A stretch of DNA of 64,000 bases from NCBI RefSeq assembly GCF_024347455.1, contig NZ_AP025483.1, positions 1,302,001-1,366,000 of the forward strand, in the 5' to 3' direction. Of this stretch, positions 36,065-44,587 are shown in pieces. This DNA is from Vibrio echinoideorum. Its GTDB lineage: Bacteria > Pseudomonadota > Gammaproteobacteria > Enterobacterales > Vibrionaceae. Below the pieces are notes generated by a model. That model was not told the DNA's origin, did not search any database, and saw nothing but the letters and a program-made list of their open reading frames with translations. Within the stretch, counting starts at the first letter, position 1; each line of letters starts with the position of its first letter. Both the position numbers and the translations under genes were made by a program.

Positions 36065-37603
36065 ATGTTAGCGAAATACTTCTGTGGATTATTGGTGTTA
36101 GTTTCTGTGCATGCATGGAGCTATACGAGTTCTGACGAGAGCCGATTTATCCCGGCTGATTCAGAACTCTCTTTCATGCTCATTTATCCTGAGCTTACTC
36201 AGAGCATTTACCAAGACTCTTCTCTTCCTATCCTTTGGGATTCGCCTGAACTTGTTAAGGCGTTTGAATTCCAATTGTCACTTATAGAACAAGCGCACAT
36301 GGCGCCACTTTTTGATAGACAACTTAAACAAATCCGTCAGTATCAATCCCGCGGTCAATGGCAAGAGTTGGACGTTCTTTTAACCGATACCTTCATCTAC
36401 TACTTAAGTTACGTTGAAAATGCGCCACTAATGGGAAAGGAATGGTACTTTTCCGGAAAGCTACATTCCAAGTTGCCCGCGCCTTCTCCTCATATTCTGA
36501 TGAGATTAAAAAGCAGTGTTTCCGATGATTATTTATTGGAGATGGTGTTGTCCTACGCTCCGCCTGTAGGGGATTTTGACCAATTTAAGGCGACCTACTC
36601 AGTCTTAGAAACCGCATCGGAACTTTCCATCGAACGATACAAACAAAAAGGCTTAAAGCGCTTGGGCGATGAGCTTTCAGACAAGGCTGTTCTTGTGGAA
36701 CGCATAGCTTTAGTCGGTGTCGACACGTCGTTGGTCGCTGTTGACTTTCCTAAGTTCGATCGTGACCTAGAAAGTGCAATTAAATCGTTTCAACAGATGC
36801 ATGGCCTTACGGCTGACGGGATCATTGGGCCAGATACGATCAAGTGGATCAATATGAGCTTCGATGATCGATTGAACTCATTAGCTTTGAATGCAGAACG
36901 CGTTCGCTTGTGGCCAAGAGACCGAGATTCTCTCATCGTGGTTAACGTGCCCAGCTTTGATATGAAGTATTGGGAAGATGGCGAAGAGGTATTTGAATCC
37001 AAAGTCGTCGTGGGTAGAAAGTCTCGAAAAACGCCGCTTTTAGAGATAAACCTAGATTCGGTCATTCTAAATCCGACTTGGAATGTGCCATGGAAAATCA
37101 TGGTGAAAGACATTTTGCCTAAGGTGAAAGCGGACGAAAGCTATCTAGAAACACACAATTTCCAAGTGATTGACGGTTGGCGCACGATGGAAACGGTTGA
37201 TACGACAGATATTGACTGGCAGACCATTAATTTCAATTCGTTCCCATATCGAATGCGTCAACAGGCCGGCTCGCGTAATGCGTTAGGTTTGTACAAGTTC
37301 AATACACCTAATAAGCGTGCGATTTATTTGCACGATACGCCAAGTAAAGGTCTGTTTAATGACGACTTTCGTGCTTATAGTTCAGGTTGTATACGAGTCG
37401 AACATGCCGAACAACTGGCTGAGTTACTGTTCGCGACCAAGGTCAGAAAGGTTCCTAATCAAGGTGGCGACTTAGCGCCTAATACCAAGGTGCGACTCAA
37501 GAAGCGAATTCCAGTGCATATCATCTATCAAACCGTGTTGTTTGAGGAAGGGGGCATACAGTATCGTGGTGACATCTATCAATATGATAAAGAGGGTGGT
37601 TAA
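36065..37603 (+). CDS. ldtD: L,D-transpeptidase, LdtD/YcbB family
   Basis: A 512-residue periplasmic enzyme that makes 3-3 crosslinks in peptidoglycan. A signal peptide is followed by a scaffold domain, a PG_binding_1 motif (FQQMHGLTADGIIGPDTIKW, ~242), and a YkuD domain. The catalytic segment is LHDTPSKGLF...SSGCIRVEH with Cys442. YcbB-type size and context (mepK and gloC follow, as in E. coli ycbB-ycbK-ycbL) support LdtD. The start 36065 follows GGGG by six bases; 36053 is an alternative. Confidence 0.92.
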   Translation: MLAKYFCGLLVLVSVHAWSYTSSDESRFIPADSELSFMLIYPELTQSIYQDSSLPILWDSPELVKAFEFQLSLIEQAHMAPLFDRQLKQIRQYQSRGQWQELDVLLTDTFIYYLSYVENAPLMGKEWYFSGKLHSKLPAPSPHILMRLKSSVSDDYLLEMVLSYAPPVGDFDQFKATYSVLETASELSIERYKQKGLKRLGDELSDKAVLVERIALVGVDTSLVAVDFPKFDRDLESAIKSFQQMHGLTADGIIGPDTIKWINMSFDDRLNSLALNAERVRLWPRDRDSLIVVNVPSFDMKYWEDGEEVFESKVVVGRKSRKTPLLEINLDSVILNPTWNVPWKIMVKDILPKVKADESYLETHNFQVIDGWRTMETVDTTDIDWQTINFNSFPYRMRQQAGSRNALGLYKFNTPNKRAIYLHDTPSKGLFNDDFRAYSSGCIRVEHAEQLAELLFATKVRKVPNQGGDLAPNTKVRLKKRIPVHIIYQTVLFEEGGIQYRGDIYQYDKEGG

Positions 37604-37802
37604 TTATCAGTGAACCCAATAAGGGTGATCTTGACCAAAAAATGACAACCAAGCTTTTACTGATAAAATTATAATGTGTATCAATAACTAACCGTGAAAA
37701 GGTTACAAATAGTAACCTATTGAGCGGTTTTCGTACGTTGACGCAGCAATTCTCATTATGTATCGTGCATTTTTCGTTCGATCTAATTGGTTTTTTTGCT
37801 GT

Positions 37803-38351
37803 ATGTCTCAAAGTTTATTTTCACGCCGTCAGTTTCTGACTTACGCTGGTGGTACCGCTGTTGTCGCCTCAATCACACCCTCTATCGCTTTTGCTTCATA
37901 CCCAGATCAGCCAAGAACGATCAGCATGAACAATCTTCACACTGGTGAAAGGTTAGAAACCTGCTATTTCGATGGTACTAACTATGTTGGTGATGAGATG
38001 GCTCGACTAAGCAAATTGTGTCGTGACTTCCGTCGCAACGAAATCCACCCAATGGACAAAAACCTGTTTGATCAGATCACTCAGATTCAAAATGTTCTAG
38101 GTATTCAAAAAGAAGTTCAGATCATCTCTGGTTACCGCTCTCCTGCGACTAATGAAGCATTGCGATCCAAGTCGAGTGGTGTAGCGAAGAAGAGCTACCA
38201 CATGTTAGGCAAAGCGATCGATTTCCGTATTGATGGCGTTAACCTAAAAGAATTAAGAGACGTCGCCAAAAGCCTGAACGCGGGTGGTGTCGGTTATTAT
38301 GCACGTAGCAACTTTGTCCATATAGATACTGGTCCAGTACGTAGTTGGTAG
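37803..38351 (+). CDS. mepK: Murein endopeptidase MepK-like (DUF882 / peptidase M15)
   Basis: A 182-residue exported zinc peptidase with a Tat signal (SRRQFLTYAGGTAVVA). The M15 zinc site is visible as SYHMLGKAIDF and FVHIDTGPVRSW (His, Asp, His). YcbK/MepK in E. coli cuts 3-3 crosslinks made by LdtD-type enzymes, and the gene follows ldtD here too. ATG 37803 starts the Tat signal; the longer frame from 37758 is unsupported. Confidence 0.92.
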   Translation: MSQSLFSRRQFLTYAGGTAVVASITPSIAFASYPDQPRTISMNNLHTGERLETCYFDGTNYVGDEMARLSKLCRDFRRNEIHPMDKNLFDQITQIQNVLGIQKEVQIISGYRSPATNEALRSKSSGVAKKSYHMLGKAIDFRIDGVNLKELRDVAKSLNAGGVGYYARSNFVHIDTGPVRSW

Positions 38352-38450
38352 CGTTGAGCTGAATTTGCGAGCGAATGCTAGGTACTTGTCAAAGTAGACA
38401 TCCAATGTCATAGTTTGCCCAAATTTCAGTTCGCCCTCTAAGGTTTGTAT

Positions 38451-39104
38451 ATGTCTCTTAAGTATCAAGTTGTGCCTGTTACCTCATTCTCTCAAAATTG
38501 CTCGATTGTGTGGTGTGATGAAACCATGGAAGGCATCGTTGTCGATCCGGGCGGTGATGTTCAGCAGTTAGCGGCTATCATTGAAGAGTTAGGTGTTAAA
38601 GTGGTGAATTTGGTACTGACACACGGCCATTTAGATCATGTTGGTGGCACGGTTCCACTTGCTGAGATCTTGAAGGTTAATATTGTTGGCCCACATAAAG
38701 CTGATAACTTTTGGCTTCAAGGCTTAGAGAATCAAAGCCAGATGTTTGGTTTCCCATTGTGTAAAGCTTTTGAACCAAATACTTGGTTAGAAGAGGGTGA
38801 TAAAGTCACTTTTGGTAACCAAGTTATCGATGTGATTCACACTCCTGGTCATACTCCTGGCCACGTTGTGTTATTCAGTGATCAGGCGCGCATGGCGTTT
38901 GTTGGCGACGTTTTATTTAACGGTGCTATTGGTCGTACGGATTTCCCACAAGGTGATTTCAACACACTGATCGCTTCAATCAAGACTAAGCTTTGGCCAT
39001 TAGGCAGTGACGTAACATTCGTCCCGGGTCATGGCCCTGAATCTACATTTGGACGTGAACGAGCATCAAACCCGTTCGTTGCAGATGAAATGCCACTATA
39101 TTAA
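38451..39104 (+). CDS. gloC: Glyoxalase II-type hydrolase GloC (YcbL)
   Basis: A 217-residue metallo-beta-lactamase-fold hydrolase with LTHGHLDHVGG (THxHxDH) near residue 57, HTPGHTPGHV (~126), FVGDVLF (~146) and a late PGHGP His. Type II glyoxalases hydrolyse S-lactoylglutathione. YcbL occupies this position in E. coli. ATG 38451 follows AAGG. A terminator hairpin and a heptamer repeat lie downstream. Confidence 0.9.
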   Translation: MSLKYQVVPVTSFSQNCSIVWCDETMEGIVVDPGGDVQQLAAIIEELGVKVVNLVLTHGHLDHVGGTVPLAEILKVNIVGPHKADNFWLQGLENQSQMFGFPLCKAFEPNTWLEEGDKVTFGNQVIDVIHTPGHTPGHVVLFSDQARMAFVGDVLFNGAIGRTDFPQGDFNTLIASIKTKLWPLGSDVTFVPGHGPESTFGRERASNPFVADEMPLY

Positions 39105-39196
39105 TTAAGTCTTTGACTAAAATTCGATTATTTACGTCAAGTGCCAGCTTGTATTAAACGAACGATGGTCTTGAACGATATATTGCAAATGAAGTG

Positions 39197-39259
<63 letters not shown>

Positions 39260-39283
39260 ATTTTGCGTACGAGCGTTTTGGTT

Positions 39284-40045
39284 TTAGTTAGGAATGCTCT
39301 CGGCTGCAGCCAAGTAACGTCGAGCCAATCCAATAAACTCTTCCCCACTCATATTCAAATCTTGAGTTGATATGAAAATATCATAACCGTGAAAGCCTCT
39401 TTGATACTTCATTCGGTTGGCAAGCATTGCTTGTAACCCTGAGTAATCTTTAACAATCACATTTTCAGGATTGGGTTGAATCTGTGACTTACTCGTATCT
39501 TCTGGGTCTCTATTTTTACTCTGTTCCACACAACCACTCTCTATACAACGAGTATGGTAATGCGATGAGTCGAGAACCATATCTTCAAAGTTTGACTCTT
39601 TACCCGCTTGCTTGGCGCCCAGGTACAAAAGTGCTCGCTGGCTCAGCAATAATTCGCAGGTTATTTTGGGGCAGATAGAGTCAAGGTAGGGCGAGTAATC
39701 TTTCATTTTAATGCCCACCCAAGGGAGAGGTTGATGCCACCCCTCTTGTTCGTAAGTACATAGGCCAATCTTTTCAATATTGCTCCACTTTAAAACCCAG
39801 CCACCTTTATAAAAATGCTGTTGAAAGTGAGTGGGGGTGAGCGTGAACATTACTCTGCTACGCAGCATCAAATAATAGCCAGTGCCCAAAAGCGCGCTAA
39901 TGCAAAATGCGCCCACGATCAGTAACTTTGGATTGTCACTGTATAGAGCAATGATTAAGCATACGAACCCCAAAATGACAGCGACAATTCGGTATGAACG
40001 TGTGAAAGCAGGCAAAGAGAAATTTGTAAGGTGACGAGTGTCCAT
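39284..40045 (-). CDS. DUF2982-type membrane protein
   Basis: A 253-residue protein with two adjacent N-terminal membrane helices (~18-34 and ~40-57), then a PH-like cytosolic region (FTLTPTHFQQHFYKGGWVLKWSNIEKIGL, split across ~70-100). This fits DUF2982, seen mainly in vibrios and relatives, function unknown. A Cys/His-containing insertion (HYHTRCIESGCVEQ, ~163) lies before the C-terminal domain. ATG 40045 was chosen over the TTG at 40057. Confidence 0.75.
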   Translation of the reverse strand: MDTRHLTNFSLPAFTRSYRIVAVILGFVCLIIALYSDNPKLLIVGAFCISALLGTGYYLMLRSRVMFTLTPTHFQQHFYKGGWVLKWSNIEKIGLCTYEQEGWHQPLPWVGIKMKDYSPYLDSICPKITCELLLSQRALLYLGAKQAGKESNFEDMVLDSSHYHTRCIESGCVEQSKNRDPEDTSKSQIQPNPENVIVKDYSGLQAMLANRMKYQRGFHGYDIFISTQDLNMSGEEFIGLARRYLAAAESIPN

Positions 40046-40265
40046 AGGCAACACCAAGTTTTCATATTTTTGTCTGGATGGATAACCAGTGTATATGACC
40101 CTGAATTGATAAGTCGATGTTTAAATAATAGACGTTAGTAGACAATATCGGTATTTTTCGTCGACTTTCGGCGCTTCACTCTACAAATAGCTCCTGTTTT
40201 TTGGTATAAATCGCGCTTCAAATTTTCACCACTGCGAAAAGAGCAGTGAACTGGAGAAATATTCA

Positions 40266-40658
40266 ATGAGACTTGCTCATAAGCGTAAGGTGCAGGCTAA
40301 ACTGCAGAAACGCACTAAAGCGGCTGTAGTTAAAGCAGTGGCAACGCCGAAAAAAGCGAAGCCTGTCGCAGAGAAAGTTGTAGCAGAAAAAACTGTAGCA
40401 GCAAAACCAGCGGTAGAGAAGACAGTAGCAGCAACGAAAGAAGTTGCAGTAGCACTGACTCCTAAGCAACAACAAGTTCTAGACATCGTTGTTAGCAATG
40501 CTGAAGGCATTAACCCTAAAGGTATCGGCCTAGCAGCTGGTCAAGAAGACGCGAAAGCAGCTTCATGGGCAACAGGCGCATTGAAAAAACTTCTTGAAGA
40601 AAACCTAGTAGCGAAAGAGCAACTTGCAGGTAACAAGGTTATCTACAAAGCTATCTAA
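40266..40658 (+). CDS. Histone H1-like N-terminus fused to winged-helix domain
   Basis: A 130-residue basic protein. Residues ~1-62 are a low-complexity Lys/Ala/Val tail with imperfect repeats (VAEKTVAAKPAVEKTVAA), similar in composition to bacterial histone H1-like proteins. Residues ~63-130 look like a winged helix (TPKQQQVLDIVVSNAEG, then WATGALKKLLEENLV and GNKVIYKAI), related to MarR- or replication-type folds. It probably binds DNA without strict specificity. GGAG precedes the ATG and a terminator follows, so it is monocistronic. Confidence 0.82.
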   Translation: MRLAHKRKVQAKLQKRTKAAVVKAVATPKKAKPVAEKVVAEKTVAAKPAVEKTVAATKEVAVALTPKQQQVLDIVVSNAEGINPKGIGLAAGQEDAKAASWATGALKKLLEENLVAKEQLAGNKVIYKAI

Positions 40659-40692
40659 TCCCGCGGGATGACATTCGCTTCGTTAAGTTTTT

Positions 40693-40717
40693 AAGCCTCG
40701 ATTTTCGAGGCTTTTTT
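40693..40717 (+). terminator. Terminator after H1-like gene
   Basis: An eight-base stem AAGCCTCG / CGAGGCTT with a five-base loop, followed by T's. Confidence 0.85.
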
Positions 40718-41257
40718 GTATCTGACGGATCATGTTAATCCCAAATCCAAATCCTAACCCCCTAAACTCATATTCATATTCAAACCTAGCATTCGAACCT
40801 AGCCTAAGAAGCCTTATTTCCAATCGGCTGACCCCTTCCGTTATTCCTCTGTCTTTCGCGTGTCCGATGTTTCGAATCAGTAAGCACCAAAGTAGGGCGT
40901 CTGATTCTGTGAAACCTTGATTCTCATGGATTTAATGCATTCAGGTGCGTATTTGATCTGTGGTGTGAATAGAGCCTCATCACGAAATGGCAATCAATTG
41001 TTAACGGTATTTAATTATTAATACTTAGGTACTTATCAATAAGCATTCTCCTGATGAATAGAGTAAGTCCTTTAAAACCGATATAACTCAATTATTTCCT
41101 ACGTAGTTCTACGTAATCCTTTGGTCTAATACGCAGTTTGTGTGGGCCTGTCGTGCGTGCTCTCCCTGATATCTTGTCGCGTCATCACGGTGCACTCTTA
41201 TGTTGAATCATAAAAAATGCTCATAGAAAGAGTGTTAACCCAACAAAGGACGTGAAC
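40718..41257. other. Intergenic stretch before TRAP operon
   Basis: No supported gene; an open frame at 40732-40920 has low-complexity Pro/Asn content and no ribosome site. It holds the 7-2-7 palindrome at 41100 and presumably the TRAP promoter. Confidence 0.6.
41100..41115. promoter_or_regulatory. 7-2-7 palindrome before TRAP operon
   Basis: TACGTAG-TT-CTACGTA is a perfect inverted pair of heptamers two bases apart, the geometry used by NarL-family regulators. It lies 143 bases before dctP. A NarL-type regulator is encoded by the same gene cluster at 45936. Confidence 0.6.
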
Positions 41258-42352
41258 ATGAGTCTCATCTCTAACTCCCTCACACGAGTTTTTAAAAACG
41301 TTGCGGTAACTGCAGCGGCTTGTTTAGCTTTGGTCGCTACTGGTGCAACAGCTGCTGATAAGGTTTACCGTTTAAAGCTTGCAGAGACATGGGGACCAAA
41401 CTTCCCTGTCTTCGGTGACGCAACGAAGAACATGGCTGCGATGGCTGAGAAAATGTCTAATGGTAGACTTCAAATCCGAATCGATTCAGCAAACAAACAT
41501 AAAGCACCGCTTGGCGTATTTGACATGGTTAAATCTGGTCAATACGACATGGGTCACTCAGGCTCTTATTACTGGAAAGGTAAAGTTCCAAACACTCTTT
41601 ACTTCACTTCTATGCCTTTCGGTATGACGCCTGCTGAGCAATACGCGTGGTTCTATCACGGTGGTGGTATGGAGTTGATGGATCAGGTTTACTCTCCACA
41701 CAACTTGATGTCGTTCCCGGGTGGTAATACTGATATTCAAATGGGTGGTTGGTTTCAAAAAGAGATCAACAGTGTTGAAGACCTACAAGGCTTGAAAATG
41801 CGTATCCCAGGTTTTGCTGGTGAGATTCTGGCAGAGCTAGGTGCGAAACCAACAAATATTGCACCGGGTGAGCTATACACTTCTCTAGAGCGTCGCACAA
41901 TCGATGCGCTTGAGTGGGTAGGCCCATCACTGGATTTACGAATGGGCTTCCACAAAATCGCACCTTACTACTACACAGGTTGGCATGAGCCGGGTTCAGA
42001 GCTTCAATTCCTAGTGAACAAACGTACATGGAACAAGTTGCCTGAAGACCTACAAGAAATCCTGCGTGTTGCAATGCGTACCGCTGCTTACGATATGTAC
42101 ACGCAAGCAACGCACGAAAGTGGCAAGAACTGGGTTTCAATGAAAACAGAATACCCAGACGTACAAGTTAAAGATTTTCCGCCAGAAGTTATGGCTGCAT
42201 TGAAAGAAGCAAATGATCGCCTGCTCGCTAAGCATGCTGAGAAAGATGCATTGGCGAAAGAGATACAAGCTTCACAAGCAAGCTACCTAGAACAAGTTCG
42301 TTCATGGACGGATATTTCACACAGAGCTTATTTAAATAGCCAAGCGAAATAG
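41258..42352 (+). CDS. dctP: TRAP transporter substrate-binding protein (TakP-like)
   Basis: A 364-residue periplasmic DctP-family protein with a signal peptide ending ATGATAADK. The conserved binding segment GLKMRIPGFAGEILAELG (~residue 178) holds the substrate Arg. RRTIDALEWVGPSLDLRMGF (~211) and KIAPYYYTGWHEPGSELQF resemble TakP and related 2-oxo-acid or lactate binders more than C4-dicarboxylate DctP. ATG 41258 sits seven bases after AAGGA. The permease genes follow after a gap of 292 bases that carries the octamer array. Confidence 0.92.
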   Translation: MSLISNSLTRVFKNVAVTAAACLALVATGATAADKVYRLKLAETWGPNFPVFGDATKNMAAMAEKMSNGRLQIRIDSANKHKAPLGVFDMVKSGQYDMGHSGSYYWKGKVPNTLYFTSMPFGMTPAEQYAWFYHGGGMELMDQVYSPHNLMSFPGGNTDIQMGGWFQKEINSVEDLQGLKMRIPGFAGEILAELGAKPTNIAPGELYTSLERRTIDALEWVGPSLDLRMGFHKIAPYYYTGWHEPGSELQFLVNKRTWNKLPEDLQEILRVAMRTAAYDMYTQATHESGKNWVSMKTEYPDVQVKDFPPEVMAALKEANDRLLAKHAEKDALAKEIQASQASYLEQVRSWTDISHRAYLNSQAK

Positions 42353-42644
42353 TCGACTGTTGTTGAACTAAAGATAAATGGACCCAAAGCAAACGTACTG
42401 TTGTATCACTTGTGCCTGAGGGCTTAAGTATCTAAGTATCTAAGTATCTAAGTATCTAAGTATCTAAGTATCTAAGCAGATAAGCAGATAAGCAGCGGGT
42501 TCATTTTAACCATAATAATTAAGCAGGATAAATCCTGTAATACGCTCAAGAACCCTTTCTACGTCGTGCATCTTGTTAGCGCTACTCGTTGAAGCTGCAC
42601 TAACTCTAATACGCGATGTCTTTTCAAATTCCATGGAGTCGGGA
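42353..42644. other. dctP-dctQ gap
   Basis: An unusually long gap inside a TRAP operon, dominated by the octamer array at 42425-42495. No gene or clear terminator was seen. Confidence 0.6.
42425..42495. repeat. 8-bp tandem repeat array (TAAGTATC x6, TAAGCAGA x3)
   Basis: Six perfect TAAGTATC units (42425-42472) run without a break into two TAAGCAGA units and a partial third (42473-42495). All nine share TAAG at the same phase, so the second type arose from the first, or both were amplified by slippage. Confidence 0.95.
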
Positions 42645-43190
42645 ATGCGAAGTCTAATTTATATTGAACGCCTATTTAATCGTATCGGTGATGCACTGGG
42701 ATGGCTTTCCAGTATGTTGTTTATCCTTCTTGTTGCTAACGTTGTGTATGACGTTGTGATGCGATACGCCTTTAACGATGTGTCTATCGCCTTCCAAGAG
42801 ATGGAATGGCACCTTTTCTCAGCCGTATTTTTGCTAGGTGTTCCTTATGCCATCAAAGCCGGTGGCCACGTGCGAGTTGATGTTTTTTACGAACAACTCA
42901 GCTTCAAGGCACAAGCGATTATTGACCTAATAGGCACCGTTGTCTTCCTGCTTCCTTTTTGTTTGCTGGTTGCTTGGTTTGGAATCGATGTTGCGAAAGA
43001 AAGTTATAACCTCGGTGAAACGTCGGGCGATCCCGGAGGCCTTCCTTACCGATGGATCATTAAAGCGATGATCCCACTTTCATTTTTCTTGATGGCACTC
43101 AGCGGAGTCGGTTTGATCCTGCATTCACTGAACAAAATTTTTAATCCGCATCTTATTCATGCAAATAACATTCATACAAATAACAAATAG
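42645..43190 (+). CDS. dctQ: TRAP transporter small permease
   Basis: A 181-residue four-helix membrane protein of the DctQ family, with FQEMEWHLFSAVFLLGVPYA near residue 53 and AGGHVRVDVFY just after. It pairs with DctM to form the sodium-driven translocator. ATG 42645 lies six bases after GGAG; the longer frame from 42573 has no ribosome site. Confidence 0.9.
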   Translation: MRSLIYIERLFNRIGDALGWLSSMLFILLVANVVYDVVMRYAFNDVSIAFQEMEWHLFSAVFLLGVPYAIKAGGHVRVDVFYEQLSFKAQAIIDLIGTVVFLLPFCLLVAWFGIDVAKESYNLGETSGDPGGLPYRWIIKAMIPLSFFLMALSGVGLILHSLNKIFNPHLIHANNIHTNNK

Positions 43191-43199
43191 AGGCTGAAC

Positions 43200-44483
43200 A
43201 TGATTGGAATAGTAATGTTTTTCGTAGCCTTGTTTGCACTTTTACTTGGCTTCCCGGTCGCGTTCACGTTTGGTGGTATCGCGTTAATCTTTGGTGTTTG
43301 GGCTGAGGGCATCGAAATGTTCGCCTTCATGCCATATCGAATTCAATCGATCATGGAAAATACGGTGCTGATGGCCGTTCCATTGTTTGTTTTTATGGGC
43401 CTTGTTCTACAAAAGACCAAGCTTGCTGAGCAGTTGCTTGAGTCAATGGGTCGATTGTTTGGTGGTGTTCGAGGTGGTATTGCTATCTCGACGGTGCTGG
43501 TGGGCTCGCTACTTGCCGCATCAACGGGTGTCGTTGGTGCTTCTGTGGTGGCAATGGGGCTTATCTCTCTGCCCGTTATGCTCAAGTATAACTACGATAA
43601 AGGCTTAGCCTGCGGCACCATCTGTGCTTCTGGCACCTTAGGGCAAATCATTCCGCCATCCATCGTATTGATTTTATTGGGTGATGTATTGGGTGTACCG
43701 GTTGGGGACTTGTTCCAAGCTGCGATTTGGCCGGGTGTGATGCTAGTGGGTGCTTACATTGTTTATATCTTGATATACGCGAAACTCAACCCTGAATCGG
43801 CTCAACCGATTGAGCGTGATGACTCCATTAGCCGTAAGCAAGAAGTGTTTAATGCGCTTAAAGCGATTGTTCCACCTTTAGCGCTAATCATTGTTGTATT
43901 GGGCTCTATCTTTGCTGGTGTGGCAACGCCGACCGAATCGGCGGCGCTAGGTGGTGCTGGTGCATTGGTACTTGCGCTGTTATACGGTCAGTTTAGTTGG
44001 TCGATGGTGTTTGCTGCGTCGAAAGAGACAGTTAAAGTGACCGCGATGGTCTTTGCTATCCTGCTAGGTGCAACGGCATTCTCGATGGCGTTTACTTACA
44101 CGGGTGGTGATTACCTTGTTGAAGAGTGGATGCTGCAACTGCCAGGAGAAAAGTGGGGCTTCCTGATCATCACCATGTTGGTTATTTTGATTCTGGGCTT
44201 TTTCATCGACTTCGTAGAGATCTGTTTCATCATCGTGCCAATCATTGCACCTGTGGCTGAACTGATGGGCATCAACATGACATGGTTTGCTATCCTTATC
44301 GCAATGAACCTACAAACCTCATTCTTAACGCCACCATTTGGCTTCAGTTTGTTCTATTTGAAAGGGGTTGCACCGAAAGGCGTCACCACTAAAGACATCT
44401 ACCGAGGCGTGATGCCGTTCATTCTGATTCAAATCCTTGTGCTTGGATCACTTCTCGCTTTCCCATCTTTCTATGGAATGTGA
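43200..44483 (+). CDS. dctM: TRAP transporter large permease
   Basis: A 427-residue membrane protein of about 12 helices, DctM family. Typical features are GFPVAFTFGG at the N-terminus, ASGTLGQIIPPSIVLI (~140) and the late FLTPPFGFSLFYLKGVAP. It forms the transport channel with DctQ. It starts 9 bases after dctQ and ends before a strong terminator, so the sensor genes beyond are a separate unit or rely on readthrough. Confidence 0.95.
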   Translation: MIGIVMFFVALFALLLGFPVAFTFGGIALIFGVWAEGIEMFAFMPYRIQSIMENTVLMAVPLFVFMGLVLQKTKLAEQLLESMGRLFGGVRGGIAISTVLVGSLLAASTGVVGASVVAMGLISLPVMLKYNYDKGLACGTICASGTLGQIIPPSIVLILLGDVLGVPVGDLFQAAIWPGVMLVGAYIVYILIYAKLNPESAQPIERDDSISRKQEVFNALKAIVPPLALIIVVLGSIFAGVATPTESAALGGAGALVLALLYGQFSWSMVFAASKETVKVTAMVFAILLGATAFSMAFTYTGGDYLVEEWMLQLPGEKWGFLIITMLVILILGFFIDFVEICFIIVPIIAPVAELMGINMTWFAILIAMNLQTSFLTPPFGFSLFYLKGVAPKGVTTKDIYRGVMPFILIQILVLGSLLAFPSFYGM

Positions 44484-44539
44484 GTGAAGCCTAGAATGTG
44501 AATGATATGTTTCAACGGTTAACTATAAATTGCTAAAAT

Positions 44540-44576
44540 AAAACGGCTTATTGGTGTTCAATAAGCCGTTTTTTGT
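44540..44576 (+). terminator. Terminator after dctM
   Basis: A perfect 13-base stem AAAACGGCTTATT / AATAAGCCGTTTT with a seven-base loop, followed by T's. It ends only 12 bases before the kinase start. Confidence 0.9.
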
Positions 44577-44587
44577 GAGGAAAAGGA

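Noticed and set aside
40732..40920. Open frame before the TRAP operon
   Set aside because: Pro/Asn/Ser-rich low-complexity product, no ribosome site, and it lies between a terminator and a promoter region.
42425..42495. CRISPR array
   Set aside because: Units are 8 bases and contiguous, with no spacers and no cas genes.
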